From: Ignavibacteria bacterium
GTDB lineage: Bacteria > Bacteroidota > Ignavibacteria > Tepidaquicellales > OLB5
Length of the DNA stretch: 64,000 nt
Reading direction: 5' to 3'
NCBI GenBank assembly: GCA_030835025.1
Contig: JAUQWS010000023.1
Location: forward strand, 62,001-126,000
The notes under the pieces were generated by a model. That model worked only from the letters and a program-made list of their open reading frames with translations. It was not told where the DNA came from and did not search any database. Below, in pieces: positions 41,905-50,908 of the stretch. Each line of letters opens with the position of its first letter. Positions within the stretch are counted from its first letter, which is position 1. A program made the position numbers and the translations under genes.

Positions 41905-42486
41905 TTAGTCACGCATTCCGGGGCCGTCGCGTTTACCATCTCTCATTCCGTCTTTGAACTTGCCGCGCTTTTCGCGTTTTTCTTTCATCAGGTCGGCTGC
42001 CTTATTACGCTGATCGGGTGTAAGAATACTGTGGAACTTAGCCATCTCATCAATCATAAATGTTCTCATTTCTTCGCGGTTTGCCTCACGCTGTTTGGCA
42101 AAATCCTGTGCCTTCTGTTTATCGAAAGTATCGCCCCTGAACATATTTTCCATTTCCAATGCCATGTCCTGTCTCTTCTGACGGTTAGCATCTCTTTTTG
42201 CCTTAATTTCGTCTTTGATCTTATTCACTTCCGCAGTCTGCTGCTCGGTGAGGTTCAGTTCCTTGATTATTCTTTCGGACATGAATCCCATCGGGCCGTG
42301 ACCGCGAAATTTATCAAAGCCTGCTTTTGCAAATCCAAGGCTCGCAATTCCGCCTACAAGCAGCACAACAATTAACGCTGCAATTACTGCTTTCTTCCTG
42401 CTCTTCTTTGGATCTTTTCCTTCGCCTGAAGCATTTACCGGGTTCAATTTCTCATCTGTGAAACCCGATCCTTTTATTTCACTCAT
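41905..42486 (-). CDS. Spy/CpxP-like LTxxQ periplasmic protein
   Basis: A 193-residue protein with two LTxxQ motifs (LTEQQ 79-83; LTPDQ 155-159) on an all-helical, charged domain, the hallmark of Spy/CpxP chaperones and CpxP-type kinase inhibitors. Instead of a cleavable signal peptide it has a 30-residue cytoplasmic stretch followed by one membrane helix (about 32-55), so it appears membrane-anchored. A Shine-Dalgarno AGGAG (minus strand 42497-42493) lies 6 nt before the start, unusual for this group. Confidence 0.9.
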   Translation of the reverse strand: MSEIKGSGFTDEKLNPVNASGEGKDPKKSRKKAVIAALIVVLLVGGIASLGFAKAGFDKFRGHGPMGFMSERIIKELNLTEQQTAEVNKIKDEIKAKRDANRQKRQDMALEMENMFRGDTFDKQKAQDFAKQREANREEMRTFMIDEMAKFHSILTPDQRNKAADLMKEKREKRGKFKDGMRDGKRDGPGMRD

Positions 42487-42547
42487 TTGTAACTCCTTTT
42501 AGATGAACAATTCTTCATCTTTAGATTATTAACTTATTCAAACAACA

Positions 42548-42555
42548 CAAAATTA
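42548..42555 (-). promoter_or_regulatory. Candidate -7 box of the Cpx-like operon
   Basis: TAATTTTG on the minus strand, matching TAnnTTTG, about 62 bp before the Spy-like start. Candidate main promoter of the triad; a -33 TTG at the standard distance was not clear. Confidence 0.35.
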
Positions 42556-42703
42556 GCCCTTAAGCTTACAAATATTATCATTTTAATGTAATGATACTGT
42601 AAATAAATGTTACTGTCAGAATATTCCTAAACCAGTGAAAATGCTCAACAAGTTTGGAAATAATACGTTAAATTTAAGTGCACTAAAACAGAGGGCAAAG
42701 GGT

Positions 42704-43705
42704 ATGAAAAAGCTTATAGGAATTACACTTTTACTGTTAACTGCGGTTTACACAATAGAATCTCAGGATACATTTTCAATCACAGCGGTTGACCCGGTCA
42801 CGGGACTTGTGGGAAGCGCAGGTGCTTCCTGCATTGCAGGCTCGATAATACTCAGCGATGTTCATCCGAACCGAGGAGTGATACATACGCAGGCTCAGTA
42901 CAACTCAACAAACCAGTTGATTGCGCGCAACCTTATGAATCTCGGTTACTCGCCGCAGCAGATAATTGATTCAGTAGTTGCCAGGGATAGCAATCCGACA
43001 ATAAGGCAATACGGAATAACGGATTTTGTCGGTTCGACTATCCGTACCGCCGGCTATACCGGAGTGAATTGTACGAATTACAAAAACCATAATCTTGGAG
43101 TATCCTTTACGGTACAAGGGAACATTCTGCTGGGTCAGCAGATACTTGACAGTATGTACAGCAGGTACATCAATACAAACGGTACTATGGCAGAAAAACT
43201 AATGGCATCGCTGCAGGGCGCCAAGGTAATTGGTGCCGATACAAGGTGCGCACCACTGAATAAATCATCAATATCGGCTTTCATAAGGGTAGCTCAGCCA
43301 AATGATCCGCAATCGGGTCCGTACTGGCTTGACCTTAATGTACAAACCACAACAGGCTCAAACGACCCCATTGATGCTTTACAGATATTATTTAACCAAT
43401 GGCAAACAACGGGAATTTCAAATAATCAGAATATTTATCCGGAATCATATACGTTGTATCAGAACTATCCTAATCCTTTCAATCCCTCGACAAAAATAAC
43501 ATTTGATATTGCGAAGCTTTCACATGTTATACTTGCTGTTTATGACCTCAGCGGCCAGCAGGTTTCTGTTCTTGCTGATAATATGTTCCACCGCGGACAG
43601 TACAGCATTGATTTTGATGCTTCGGGACTTGCGAGCGGCACATATTTTTATAAAATAGTAAGCGATGAGTACGTTGATACAAAGAAGATGGTAATACTGA
43701 AATAA
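42704..43705 (+). CDS. T9SS-secreted DUF1028 protein
   Basis: A 333-residue secreted protein. The ATG at 42704 is preferred because it begins a normal signal peptide (MKKLIGITLLLLTAVYTIES); a GTG at 42635 would add 23 residues. The DUF1028 (Ntn-hydrolase-like) domain covers about 22-230: DTFSITAVDPVTGLVGSAGASCIAGS, then GVSFTVQGNILLGQQILDSM. No proven activity is known for the family. The tail LYQNYPNPFNPSTKITFDI ending in KKMVILK is a T9SS sorting domain. Ends with a strong terminator. Confidence 0.88.
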   Translation: MKKLIGITLLLLTAVYTIESQDTFSITAVDPVTGLVGSAGASCIAGSIILSDVHPNRGVIHTQAQYNSTNQLIARNLMNLGYSPQQIIDSVVARDSNPTIRQYGITDFVGSTIRTAGYTGVNCTNYKNHNLGVSFTVQGNILLGQQILDSMYSRYINTNGTMAEKLMASLQGAKVIGADTRCAPLNKSSISAFIRVAQPNDPQSGPYWLDLNVQTTTGSNDPIDALQILFNQWQTTGISNNQNIYPESYTLYQNYPNPFNPSTKITFDIAKLSHVILAVYDLSGQQVSVLADNMFHRGQYSIDFDASGLASGTYFYKIVSDEYVDTKKMVILK

Positions 43706-43712
43706 GATTCTC

Positions 43713-43746
43713 AAATCCCCCGTTTAAATCGTTTACGGGGGATTTT
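43713..43746 (+). terminator. Rho-independent terminator
   Basis: AAATCCCCCGT, 11-nt loop, ACGGGGGATTT: perfect 11-bp arms, followed by TATTC. Ends the DUF1028 gene. Confidence 0.75.
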
Positions 43747-43809
43747 ATTCACTCCGTTCACCTCTATTTTGCCTTTAAAGAATCATCAAATTCAGCTATT
43801 TTTGTACTT

Positions 43810-44274
43810 ATGCCGCAAATAGTAACCAATTATATTGAGCTTCATATTTGCCGAAAAACTGCTGACGCTTGCCGTTTCCTTTTGCTGAAACGCTCAGAAA
43901 ATTCCAAGATCTACCCGGGTATCTGGCAGATGATAACAGGCACGATAGAATCACACGAAAATACAAAACAAACCCTTTTGCGCGAATTAAGCGAAGAAAC
44001 TGGATTGACACCCGAGAGCGTTTACAGCATTCCAAGGATAAATACTTTCTACCTTGCCGTATCGGATAAGATATGCATGTCACCGGTTTTTCTGGCGTTT
44101 GTTGAAAGTGAAAAGGTCAAGATCTCGGAAGAGCACACTGAACATAAATGGGCATCGTATGAGGAAGCAAGGGAACTTATCCACTGGCCAAACCAGGTCG
44201 AAAGTCTGGAAGTGATAATGAAGTATTTAAGCGATAGCGAGATGTTCAGTAAATTGGTTGAAATTGAAATATGA
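43810..44274 (+). CDS. Nudix hydrolase
   Basis: A 154-residue pyrophosphohydrolase. The Nudix box is complete from Gly44 to Leu66 (G-x5-E-x7-REL-x-EE-x-G-L; residues read as GTIESHE..RELSEETGL), binding the Mg ions. Typical substrates are nucleoside diphosphates linked to another moiety; dihydroneopterin triphosphate is one possibility because riboflavin genes follow after 19 bp. That context-based guess is weak. Confidence 0.9.
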   Translation: MPQIVTNYIELHICRKTADACRFLLLKRSENSKIYPGIWQMITGTIESHENTKQTLLRELSEETGLTPESVYSIPRINTFYLAVSDKICMSPVFLAFVESEKVKISEEHTEHKWASYEEARELIHWPNQVESLEVIMKYLSDSEMFSKLVEIEI

Positions 44275-44293
44275 AATGTGACCGTAAATATAA

Positions 44294-45373
44294 TTGAACA
44301 CACATGAAAAATATATGATGCGGTGCATTGAACTTGCCTCGCTTGGTGCAGGCAAAGTTTCGCCGAATCCACTGGTAGGATGCGTGATATTAAAAAAAGG
44401 CAAAGTCATTTCAGAAGGTTATCATAAAAAGTACGGCGCGTACCATGCTGAAAGAGATGCAATAACAAAGGCTAAGAGAAAAGGGATCGATCTGAAAGGT
44501 TCAACACTCTATGTTAACCTTGAACCATGTTCGCATTTCGGAAAGACTCCCCCTTGTGATGAGCTCATCATTGAAAGCGGAATAAAGGATGTAATAATCG
44601 GAATGAAGGACCCTTTTCATCTGGTTTCAGGCAAAGGCATAAAGACTCTAAAAAAAGCAGGTATAAAAGTCAAAGCCGGTATTCTGGAAAAGGAGTGCCG
44701 ACGGCTCAACAGGTTTTTCTGCAAACATGCAGTAACCGGAATGCCGTATGTAACTATCAAAACTGCCCAGACTCTTGACGGTAAAATAGCAAACCTTAAG
44801 TATGATTCAAAATGGATAAGCTCAATTGAATCAAGGAAAATTGTACACGCAATGCGTTCAAGATATGATGCAGTTCTTGTTGGCAGCAACACAGTTAAAC
44901 ACGATGACCCTGAACTTACGGTCAGACTGACCAAAGGCAGGGATCCGTACCGTATCGTACTGGACAAGATGCTTGAAGGAACAATTAAGCGCAAAACATA
45001 CACTGACAGGAATAAAAAGAGAACTATCCTCATAACATCAAAGCTTGCGGATAAGAAAAAATCCGAAACCCTTAGGAGGCGCGGTATAACAGTCTTAACA
45101 TGCGGTACAAAAGGCGGTAAAATAAATATCAAAGAAGCCTTGATGAAGCTCTCTGCTTTAGGTATTTCAAGCATAATTGTAGAAGGCGGAGCACAAACTT
45201 ACATTGAGTTCATAAAAAAACGGCTTGTTGATGAATTTGTAATTTTTATAGCTGCAACAGTTATGGGCAAAGGGATCGATGCCTTTGGAGAGCCAATGGA
45301 TTTCAAAGAATTTAAAGTAAGAAACTACTTCCTATCAGGAAATGACATTGTAGTTAATTACAGGAAGAATTGA
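44294..45373 (+). CDS. ribD: Bifunctional riboflavin deaminase/reductase RibD
   Basis: Catalyses the second and third steps of riboflavin synthesis: deamination of the pyrimidine, then reduction of the ribosyl side chain. Deaminase zinc site: His51 and Glu53 in YHAERDAI, Cys79 and Cys88 in PCSHFGKTPPC. The reductase domain begins near residue 150 with MPYVTIKTAQTLDGKIA and includes SIIVEGGAQTYIEF. The TTG start at 44294 keeps the conserved HEKYMMRCIELA opening; an ATG seven codons later would cut into it. Confidence 0.94.
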   Translation: MNTHEKYMMRCIELASLGAGKVSPNPLVGCVILKKGKVISEGYHKKYGAYHAERDAITKAKRKGIDLKGSTLYVNLEPCSHFGKTPPCDELIIESGIKDVIIGMKDPFHLVSGKGIKTLKKAGIKVKAGILEKECRRLNRFFCKHAVTGMPYVTIKTAQTLDGKIANLKYDSKWISSIESRKIVHAMRSRYDAVLVGSNTVKHDDPELTVRLTKGRDPYRIVLDKMLEGTIKRKTYTDRNKKRTILITSKLADKKKSETLRRRGITVLTCGTKGGKINIKEALMKLSALGISSIIVEGGAQTYIEFIKKRLVDEFVIFIAATVMGKGIDAFGEPMDFKEFKVRNYFLSGNDIVVNYRKN

Positions 45374-45439
45374 TCTGATGAAAAGTTTCAAATACCGCGC
45401 AATAGTGCACGGTAACAATCTAAAAATAAAATCACTTAT

Positions 45440-46093
45440 ATGTTCAGCGGAATAGTTGAAGAAAAAGGGATCGTGACCCTGAAGAAGAAGATTAACGAAG
45501 GATATACGTTCAGGGTAAGATCAAAAAAAGTAGCAAAAACACTCGGCAAATCCGATAGCGTCTGCATCAACGGTGTTTGCCACACGGTAACAACAAAAAA
45601 CAAGAGCGAAATAGAATTCATTTCGATGCATGAAACTTTGAAGAAAACAAACATCGGTGAACTTAATGTTGGAGATGAAGTAAACCTTGAACCTTCTCTT
45701 ACTATGAACAAAGCCATCGGCGGGCATTTTGTTTTCGGACATATTGACAATACGGGCCTTGTAACGAAAGTAAAGCAGATAAAGGCGCGTGAGGATGAGG
45801 ATTCTGATAATTGGGAATATTGGATACGAATTGAAAGGAAGCACGCCAAATTTGTAATATATGTCGGTTCAATAGCAGTAAACGGAGTAAGCCTGACGGT
45901 TGCCGAAGTAACTAAACCTAAAGGAAAGTATTTTGATATTAAAGTTGCCATCATTCCCTACACTTATAACGAGACCACTTTTGGCACAATGAAAGTTGGT
46001 GACAGGGTAAATCTTGAATTTGACTTCCTTGGCAAGTACGTACTGAACCTGCTTGCTTCAAATCCCGGACTTAAGAAAGTAATCAAATCTTAA
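45440..46093 (+). CDS. ribE: Riboflavin synthase, alpha subunit
   Basis: Last step of riboflavin synthesis: two 6,7-dimethyl-8-ribityllumazines give riboflavin plus the pyrimidine. It starts MFSGIVEEKG, the classic opening. Two homologous lumazine-binding barrels follow: residues 1-100 with SVCINGVCHTVTT and NLEPSLTMNKAIGGHFVFGHID, and residues 101-205 with SIAVNGVSLTVAEV and NLEFDFLGKYV. A short charged loop (KAREDEDSDN) is inserted in the second domain. ribBA and ribH are not nearby. 66 bp after ribD. Confidence 0.95.
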   Translation: MFSGIVEEKGIVTLKKKINEGYTFRVRSKKVAKTLGKSDSVCINGVCHTVTTKNKSEIEFISMHETLKKTNIGELNVGDEVNLEPSLTMNKAIGGHFVFGHIDNTGLVTKVKQIKAREDEDSDNWEYWIRIERKHAKFVIYVGSIAVNGVSLTVAEVTKPKGKYFDIKVAIIPYTYNETTFGTMKVGDRVNLEFDFLGKYVLNLLASNPGLKKVIKS

Positions 46094-46102
46094 CCGATAT
46101 CT

Positions 46103-46126
46103 AACCGGCAGTTTGAACTGCCGGTT
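46103..46126 (+). terminator. Hairpin terminator after ribE
   Basis: AACCGGCAGTT, TG, AACTGCCGGTT: perfect 11-bp arms, then CATTTTTG. Ends the Nudix-ribD-ribE unit. Confidence 0.75.
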
Positions 46127-46324
46127 CATTTTTGCATTATTGCTGCGCCTCATGCAGTTTTGGGCGCCTGCTTCACTTATGCAATATCAAACTAATAAAT
46201 AGAGAATTGCTTTTTTTGGGGTTATTTCATATTTTACAACTGCAAATTTTGGGTTGTTTGCACATCCGTTTTGGGCGGATTCCACTTCGGTTCATCTGAA
46301 AAATAAGAGTCTTAAAACTATTGA

Positions 46325-48424
46325 ATGAGAATATTTACCGGTTCTTTCTTTAACCGTATTTTCAAATATCTCCTTTCCTTAACATTAATAAGTGTAATAC
46401 TTTATGGCGGTTTCATATCCGCTGATGACGATGTAAACAAATATACCAGTGTTGGCAATATCGGCTTAACTGTCACAAACTTCGGGACTATCGGACACGG
46501 ATTTACACTTTGGCCGGGTCAGCCTTCGTGCGAGTATCCCAAAGGCTCGCAGATCGAACACCTTTTTGACGGCGGTATATGGGTTGGCGGCTACAAAAAC
46601 GGCGTGGTTAGAGTAACCACAGGTGCAATTGATGCCTCGAGTGCGAACCGCGGAGAAGGATTTGAATATACAAATGCTGCCGGTCAGACAATTTCGCAAA
46701 AATCATCGCTTGTGACTTCTCCTTTCTACTCAACAACTGCAATTTCGCATCAGGATTTCATTTGTGAATATACAGATACAGCTACAACCATAGGCGGCCA
46801 GGTCATAGTAAACCACGTTCCCATGGGGCTTAAGATAATTCAATCCTCTTATTGCTGGAACTATCCGTATGCAGATTTTTTCGTGATAATGAGATACCGA
46901 ATTGTGAACATTGGCTACCGCGGTGATAATTCAAGAATTGACAGCCTTAACGTAGGCATGTGGACTGACCTGGTTGTGAGGAATACACAGGTTACAAGGC
47001 CGGGCGGGTCATCATTCTATACAAAAGGCGGCAACGGCTGGGACTCGCTTTACAACATGGCATATGAATTTGACGCAACAGGTGATATAGGTTTCACGAA
47101 CAGTTATATCGGTGTGAAATTCCTTGGTTCTACTCCCTACGGTAGAACTCTATTAGACACACTACCAACAGGCAGGAACTTTGTGACGTGGCAATTCAGG
47201 AATACCGTGGACCCGACATATTTTGCTCCGCAATTTGACCAGGACGGTCAATTGCTTGGGAGGTACAGCAAGATGAAGGGGTTTTTCACAGGCGGAGTAA
47301 AAGTAAACCCGGTGATTTTATCGCAGATAAAACAGCCTTCAAACCGTTCGGTGCTTGTTGCAGGCGGACCCTATGAATCGTTAAATTATCTTGATACACT
47401 CGAAGTTGTTTTCGGAATAGTCTGCGCGAAGAAATCAGGAAATGACCCGCAGCAGTGGGATTCAACATACCAGCGCGCAGAGTTAAGAAGCCATGCAGAC
47501 TGGTGCCAGAAAGCATATAACGGCGAGGACAAGAACGGAAACGGCAGGCTTGACCCGGGTGAAGATATTAACGGCAACAACATTTTGGACAGGTATTTGC
47601 TGCCCTCTCCCCCGAACTCTCCCACCACAAGAATAGTGAACGAGAACAGAACGGTATCCGTATATTGGTCTGCAAATGCCGAAAGAAGCATTGACCCCAT
47701 ATCTTTATCAAAAGATTTCGAAGGATACAGAATTTACAGAACAAATGCGGGAGCGGATATTGATCCCTCAAAATCACTTCTTACATCATTTGTTCTGAAC
47801 GGAGATTTTGACAGCATAAACAATATCGGGAATAATACAGGGTTTGGTTACATAAAGCTTGCCCAGCCGAAAACTTTTGATGGTGATACCAATCATTACT
47901 GGTATAAGTTTGATTACAACAACCAGCTAAACGGCTGGCAGTATGTATATGCTTTAACAGCTTACGATAAGGGTGATTCAGCCAACGATCTTGAATCTCT
48001 TGAAAGCAGTCTTCTTGCAAATTCATACAGAATAATTCCCGGTACTCCGAGCACAGAAGATGAAGCCACTCCCATAGGGATATATCCGAATCCGTATTAC
48101 GGCAATGCCGCATGGGACGGGCAGCAGGAGCGTGAAAGAAAGCTGTATTTCTTCAACCTTCCTGAGCAGGCTGAAATAACTGTTTACTCAGTTGCAGGCG
48201 ATGTTGTTGATAAGTTCAGCCACGATGCAAAAAGTTACAACGGCAGCGATATTCAGTGGTTCAAGACATTTGGAGACGGAACGCAGATACTTGCCGGTGG
48301 TGAGCATGCTTGGGACCTGATAAGCAAAAATGATCAGGCCATAGCGACGGGATTGTATTTATTTACCGTGAAGAATCTGAAAACAGGTTTCATCAAAAAG
48401 GGAAAGTTTTTGGTGATAAAGTAA
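46325..48424 (+). CDS. Large secreted protein with calcium-type motif and variant T9SS tail
   Basis: A 699-residue exported protein; the signal segment is about 1-33. The body has no enzyme motif that I recognise. Around residues 402-422 there is DKNGNGRLDPGEDINGNNIL, two calcium-loop motifs as in dockerin/EF-hand proteins. A fibronectin-like region (SVYWSANAERS..FEGYRIYRTN) follows. The C-terminal 95 residues resemble a sorting domain but replace NYPNPFNP by IYPNPYYG and end KKGKFLVIK. First gene of a plus-strand surface cluster that includes a TonB receptor and a PorV-like protein. Confidence 0.82.
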   Translation: MRIFTGSFFNRIFKYLLSLTLISVILYGGFISADDDVNKYTSVGNIGLTVTNFGTIGHGFTLWPGQPSCEYPKGSQIEHLFDGGIWVGGYKNGVVRVTTGAIDASSANRGEGFEYTNAAGQTISQKSSLVTSPFYSTTAISHQDFICEYTDTATTIGGQVIVNHVPMGLKIIQSSYCWNYPYADFFVIMRYRIVNIGYRGDNSRIDSLNVGMWTDLVVRNTQVTRPGGSSFYTKGGNGWDSLYNMAYEFDATGDIGFTNSYIGVKFLGSTPYGRTLLDTLPTGRNFVTWQFRNTVDPTYFAPQFDQDGQLLGRYSKMKGFFTGGVKVNPVILSQIKQPSNRSVLVAGGPYESLNYLDTLEVVFGIVCAKKSGNDPQQWDSTYQRAELRSHADWCQKAYNGEDKNGNGRLDPGEDINGNNILDRYLLPSPPNSPTTRIVNENRTVSVYWSANAERSIDPISLSKDFEGYRIYRTNAGADIDPSKSLLTSFVLNGDFDSINNIGNNTGFGYIKLAQPKTFDGDTNHYWYKFDYNNQLNGWQYVYALTAYDKGDSANDLESLESSLLANSYRIIPGTPSTEDEATPIGIYPNPYYGNAAWDGQQERERKLYFFNLPEQAEITVYSVAGDVVDKFSHDAKSYNGSDIQWFKTFGDGTQILAGGEHAWDLISKNDQAIATGLYLFTVKNLKTGFIKKGKFLVIK

Positions 48425-48430
48425 TGATAC

Positions 48431-48529
48431 ATTGCGAAACAGTTCTGAACGTAGTGAAGAACAGGAGAAGCAATCTCAAAAACAATATATTCAAATTGAG
48501 ATTGCTTCGTCGCTCCGCTTCCTCGCAAT
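48431..48529. repeat. REP-like imperfect inverted repeat
   Basis: Core arms AAGCAATCTCAA (48468-48479) and TTGAGATTGCTT (48496-48507), with an outer ATTGCGA/TCGCAAT pair at both ends. The string GATTGCTTCGTCGCT..CCTCGCAAT is of the dispersed intergenic repeat type. It lies between two secreted-protein genes and could reduce read-through. Confidence 0.72.
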
Positions 48530-48564
48530 TAAAATTGAATTTTGAAAATTAAACTATATAAGTT

Positions 48565-50820
48565 ATGAAACGATTATTAATATATCTCTCGCCGATGGTA
48601 CTGGTAATTGCCATTGGGTTCCTATATCTCTATCCCTCTACAATAATGGAAGTACAGACAGTGCCGAATGATTCACTTGCGATAGGTCATGACCGCTCGC
48701 TTAAGATTGGTGATACGGTAACTGTCACAGGCAGAGTTGTAGCTCCCCCAAGGGTGAATCCTTCCGGCGGCGATAACCGCGTTTTGCTGAGAGGGACAAC
48801 ATCAAGGACTGCATACATTCAGGATACTACCGGAGCACTTTTCGGCGGCATAATCGTCAGACAGAGTGACACTAATACAACAAACACTTTTTTTGACCTG
48901 CTGGATTCAGGTGCAAAGGTTACTTTGACGGGCAGAGTTTCAGAGTTCCCCGACATAATTTCTTCAGGGGCAACACAACTAGGAATGGATTCGAATTCAC
49001 CTGCTGTTGTGGTCCATCCGACAATAAGGAAAAGACCTACACCGATAAATGTTAACGTCAGTGATTTTGATTCGCTTGGAACAGTTAAATTCCTTACCGG
49101 TGAGAAGTACGAGGGAATGTACGTTCAGCTTACTAACCTCACAATCGGACCGCAGAGTCCCCTGGGCGCAAGGAACATCAGAAGATTGATAGATGCAAAC
49201 GGTAATTTTATTTATTTAAGGGATTTCTCCAATTTCTTTTCCATAGCTCCCAATGACCCTGGTTTCCCGAACTGGTCTCCCCCGTCTATAGGGGCAACAG
49301 TTACATCCATTCGCGGAGTAATAATTAACAGCGCATATGCAGACGGAAACGGAGCTCTGTATCCTTATGTGATAGTTCCGATATATCCGAATGACCTTAC
49401 GCTTGGCAACACTCCCCCGTTTATAAGCAGTGTATCCAGAATTCCGGGAGTGCCGAAGCCATCAAATACAGTTCAGGTTAACGCTGTTGTTTCGGATACT
49501 CTTGATAACCCGATCGCTGTGGATAGCTGCCAGTTATTTTACAGAATTAACAGAGGTGCATACACAAGGCTCGCAATGACGCCTTCGGGAAATATTTACA
49601 GCGCAACAATGCCTGCGCAGGTACTTGGCACTCTGGTTGAGTATTTTATTAAAGCAAAAGATAACCAGGGAGCAACAAGACTGAATCCTTCTGATACATC
49701 ACGGTCGACGTATTTTTATTATGTAAGAACAAATGACACTATGACCATTAAGGACATACAGTACACTCCCAATAACGGCGGATTTTCAGGGTACAACGGG
49801 TATGATGTAACTACTGAAGGTATAGTGACTGCCGATACTTCGGATATTCCTGCATTTTCGTTCACCGGTCCCGGCGGCACGCAGACATCTCCCAGAAGAG
49901 TGATCATACAGGACGGTAATATAGCGGGAGGATGGAGCGGTATCTGGATAAATGGTAACGCAACTGATCAATTAGTAAAAGGACAGCGCGTTAGGGTAAG
50001 AGGTACGGTTGAAGAATCCAACGGGATGACAAGGCTCAGCATTGCAACTTCGGGGGATATACAGATACTGGCAAGCGGACAGCCTCTGCCGGCTTTTGAG
50101 GTGATGACACCGGGCGTTGTTGCCGATAACAAAATTGACGGTGATACAACTGCTGAAAAATGGGAAAGTGTACTCATAAGATTTGCTAACCAGGTTGTGA
50201 TTTCCTGTGTTAACGCACCTTCGCAATCAGGATGCACGAGTGTCTACCCTGTTCCCGATACATCTTTCAGAAGGAACTTCGGTGAGATACTGGTTACGTA
50301 TTCAAACGAGAACATCGAAGCAAGAATAGAACTACAGGACGGAAATCACAATAAGACCAATGGCTGGGATCCTGCAGGTCCGAATTATTACAATCCGGGC
50401 CCGAACCTTCTGTGGAAATGGGACGGCATAAGTACTTTACAGGGCGTGTTGTATTACGCATTCGGGAAATACAAAATGGTCCCAAGAACAAATGCAGATT
50501 TCGGAACGATAATTGCTGTGGAGCCGATCTCAGAAGTTCCGTCACAATTCTGGCTGAGGCAGAATTATCCGAATCCGTTCAATCCGGTTACTAACATAGT
50601 GTATAATATACCGGTTGAAGCAGAAGTAACGCTGCGGATCTACAATCTGCTTGGCCAGGAAGTGAAGACTCTTGTTAACGGAATTCAGAACGGGGGCAAA
50701 TACGAAGTTATGCTTGATGCATCAAATCTTGCTTCGGGAATGTACGTTTACGTGATCGAAGCAAATACATTCTCAGGCAGTAACTTCAGAGAAGTTAAAA
50801 AAATGGTTCTGGTGAAGTAG
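48565..50820 (+). CDS. T9SS-secreted OB-fold protein
   Basis: A 751-residue protein with an N-terminal membrane/signal segment (about 5-24). It contains at least two OB-fold-like blocks: residues about 45-130 (IGDTVTVTGRVV, YIQDTTGALFGGIIV, VTLTGRVSEF) and about 420-520 (EGIVTADTSDIPAFSFTG, VIIQDGNIAGGWSGIWI, GQRVRVRGTVEE). Such OB blocks accompany extracellular nucleases in the YhcR style. A bacterial Ig-like segment lies between them. The tail LRQNYPNPFNPVTNIVY is a T9SS domain. No nuclease motif is present in this protein itself. Confidence 0.82.
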   Translation: MKRLLIYLSPMVLVIAIGFLYLYPSTIMEVQTVPNDSLAIGHDRSLKIGDTVTVTGRVVAPPRVNPSGGDNRVLLRGTTSRTAYIQDTTGALFGGIIVRQSDTNTTNTFFDLLDSGAKVTLTGRVSEFPDIISSGATQLGMDSNSPAVVVHPTIRKRPTPINVNVSDFDSLGTVKFLTGEKYEGMYVQLTNLTIGPQSPLGARNIRRLIDANGNFIYLRDFSNFFSIAPNDPGFPNWSPPSIGATVTSIRGVIINSAYADGNGALYPYVIVPIYPNDLTLGNTPPFISSVSRIPGVPKPSNTVQVNAVVSDTLDNPIAVDSCQLFYRINRGAYTRLAMTPSGNIYSATMPAQVLGTLVEYFIKAKDNQGATRLNPSDTSRSTYFYYVRTNDTMTIKDIQYTPNNGGFSGYNGYDVTTEGIVTADTSDIPAFSFTGPGGTQTSPRRVIIQDGNIAGGWSGIWINGNATDQLVKGQRVRVRGTVEESNGMTRLSIATSGDIQILASGQPLPAFEVMTPGVVADNKIDGDTTAEKWESVLIRFANQVVISCVNAPSQSGCTSVYPVPDTSFRRNFGEILVTYSNENIEARIELQDGNHNKTNGWDPAGPNYYNPGPNLLWKWDGISTLQGVLYYAFGKYKMVPRTNADFGTIIAVEPISEVPSQFWLRQNYPNPFNPVTNIVYNIPVEAEVTLRIYNLLGQEVKTLVNGIQNGGKYEVMLDASNLASGMYVYVIEANTFSGSNFREVKKMVLVK

Positions 50821-50824
50821 ATAA

Positions 50825-50857
50825 GGCAAAAGTAAGAAGGCAAAAGTAAAAAAGTCA
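50825..50857 (+). repeat. A-rich AAAGTAAAAAAG-type repeat
   Basis: GGCAAAAGTAAGAAGGCAAA followed by AGTAAAAAAG, directly after the OB-fold gene. The same family occurs after the nuclease gene at 59645 and inverted at 59850. Confidence 0.5.
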
Positions 50858-50908
50858 GAATCTCTTTCTGCTTTTAGTCACACCTGCTCTTCCGCTTGGC
50901 GTGATAGA

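Noticed and set aside
44275-44293. FMN riboswitch before ribD
   Set aside because: The gap to the Nudix gene is 19 bp, far too short, and no such fold was seen upstream of the Nudix gene.
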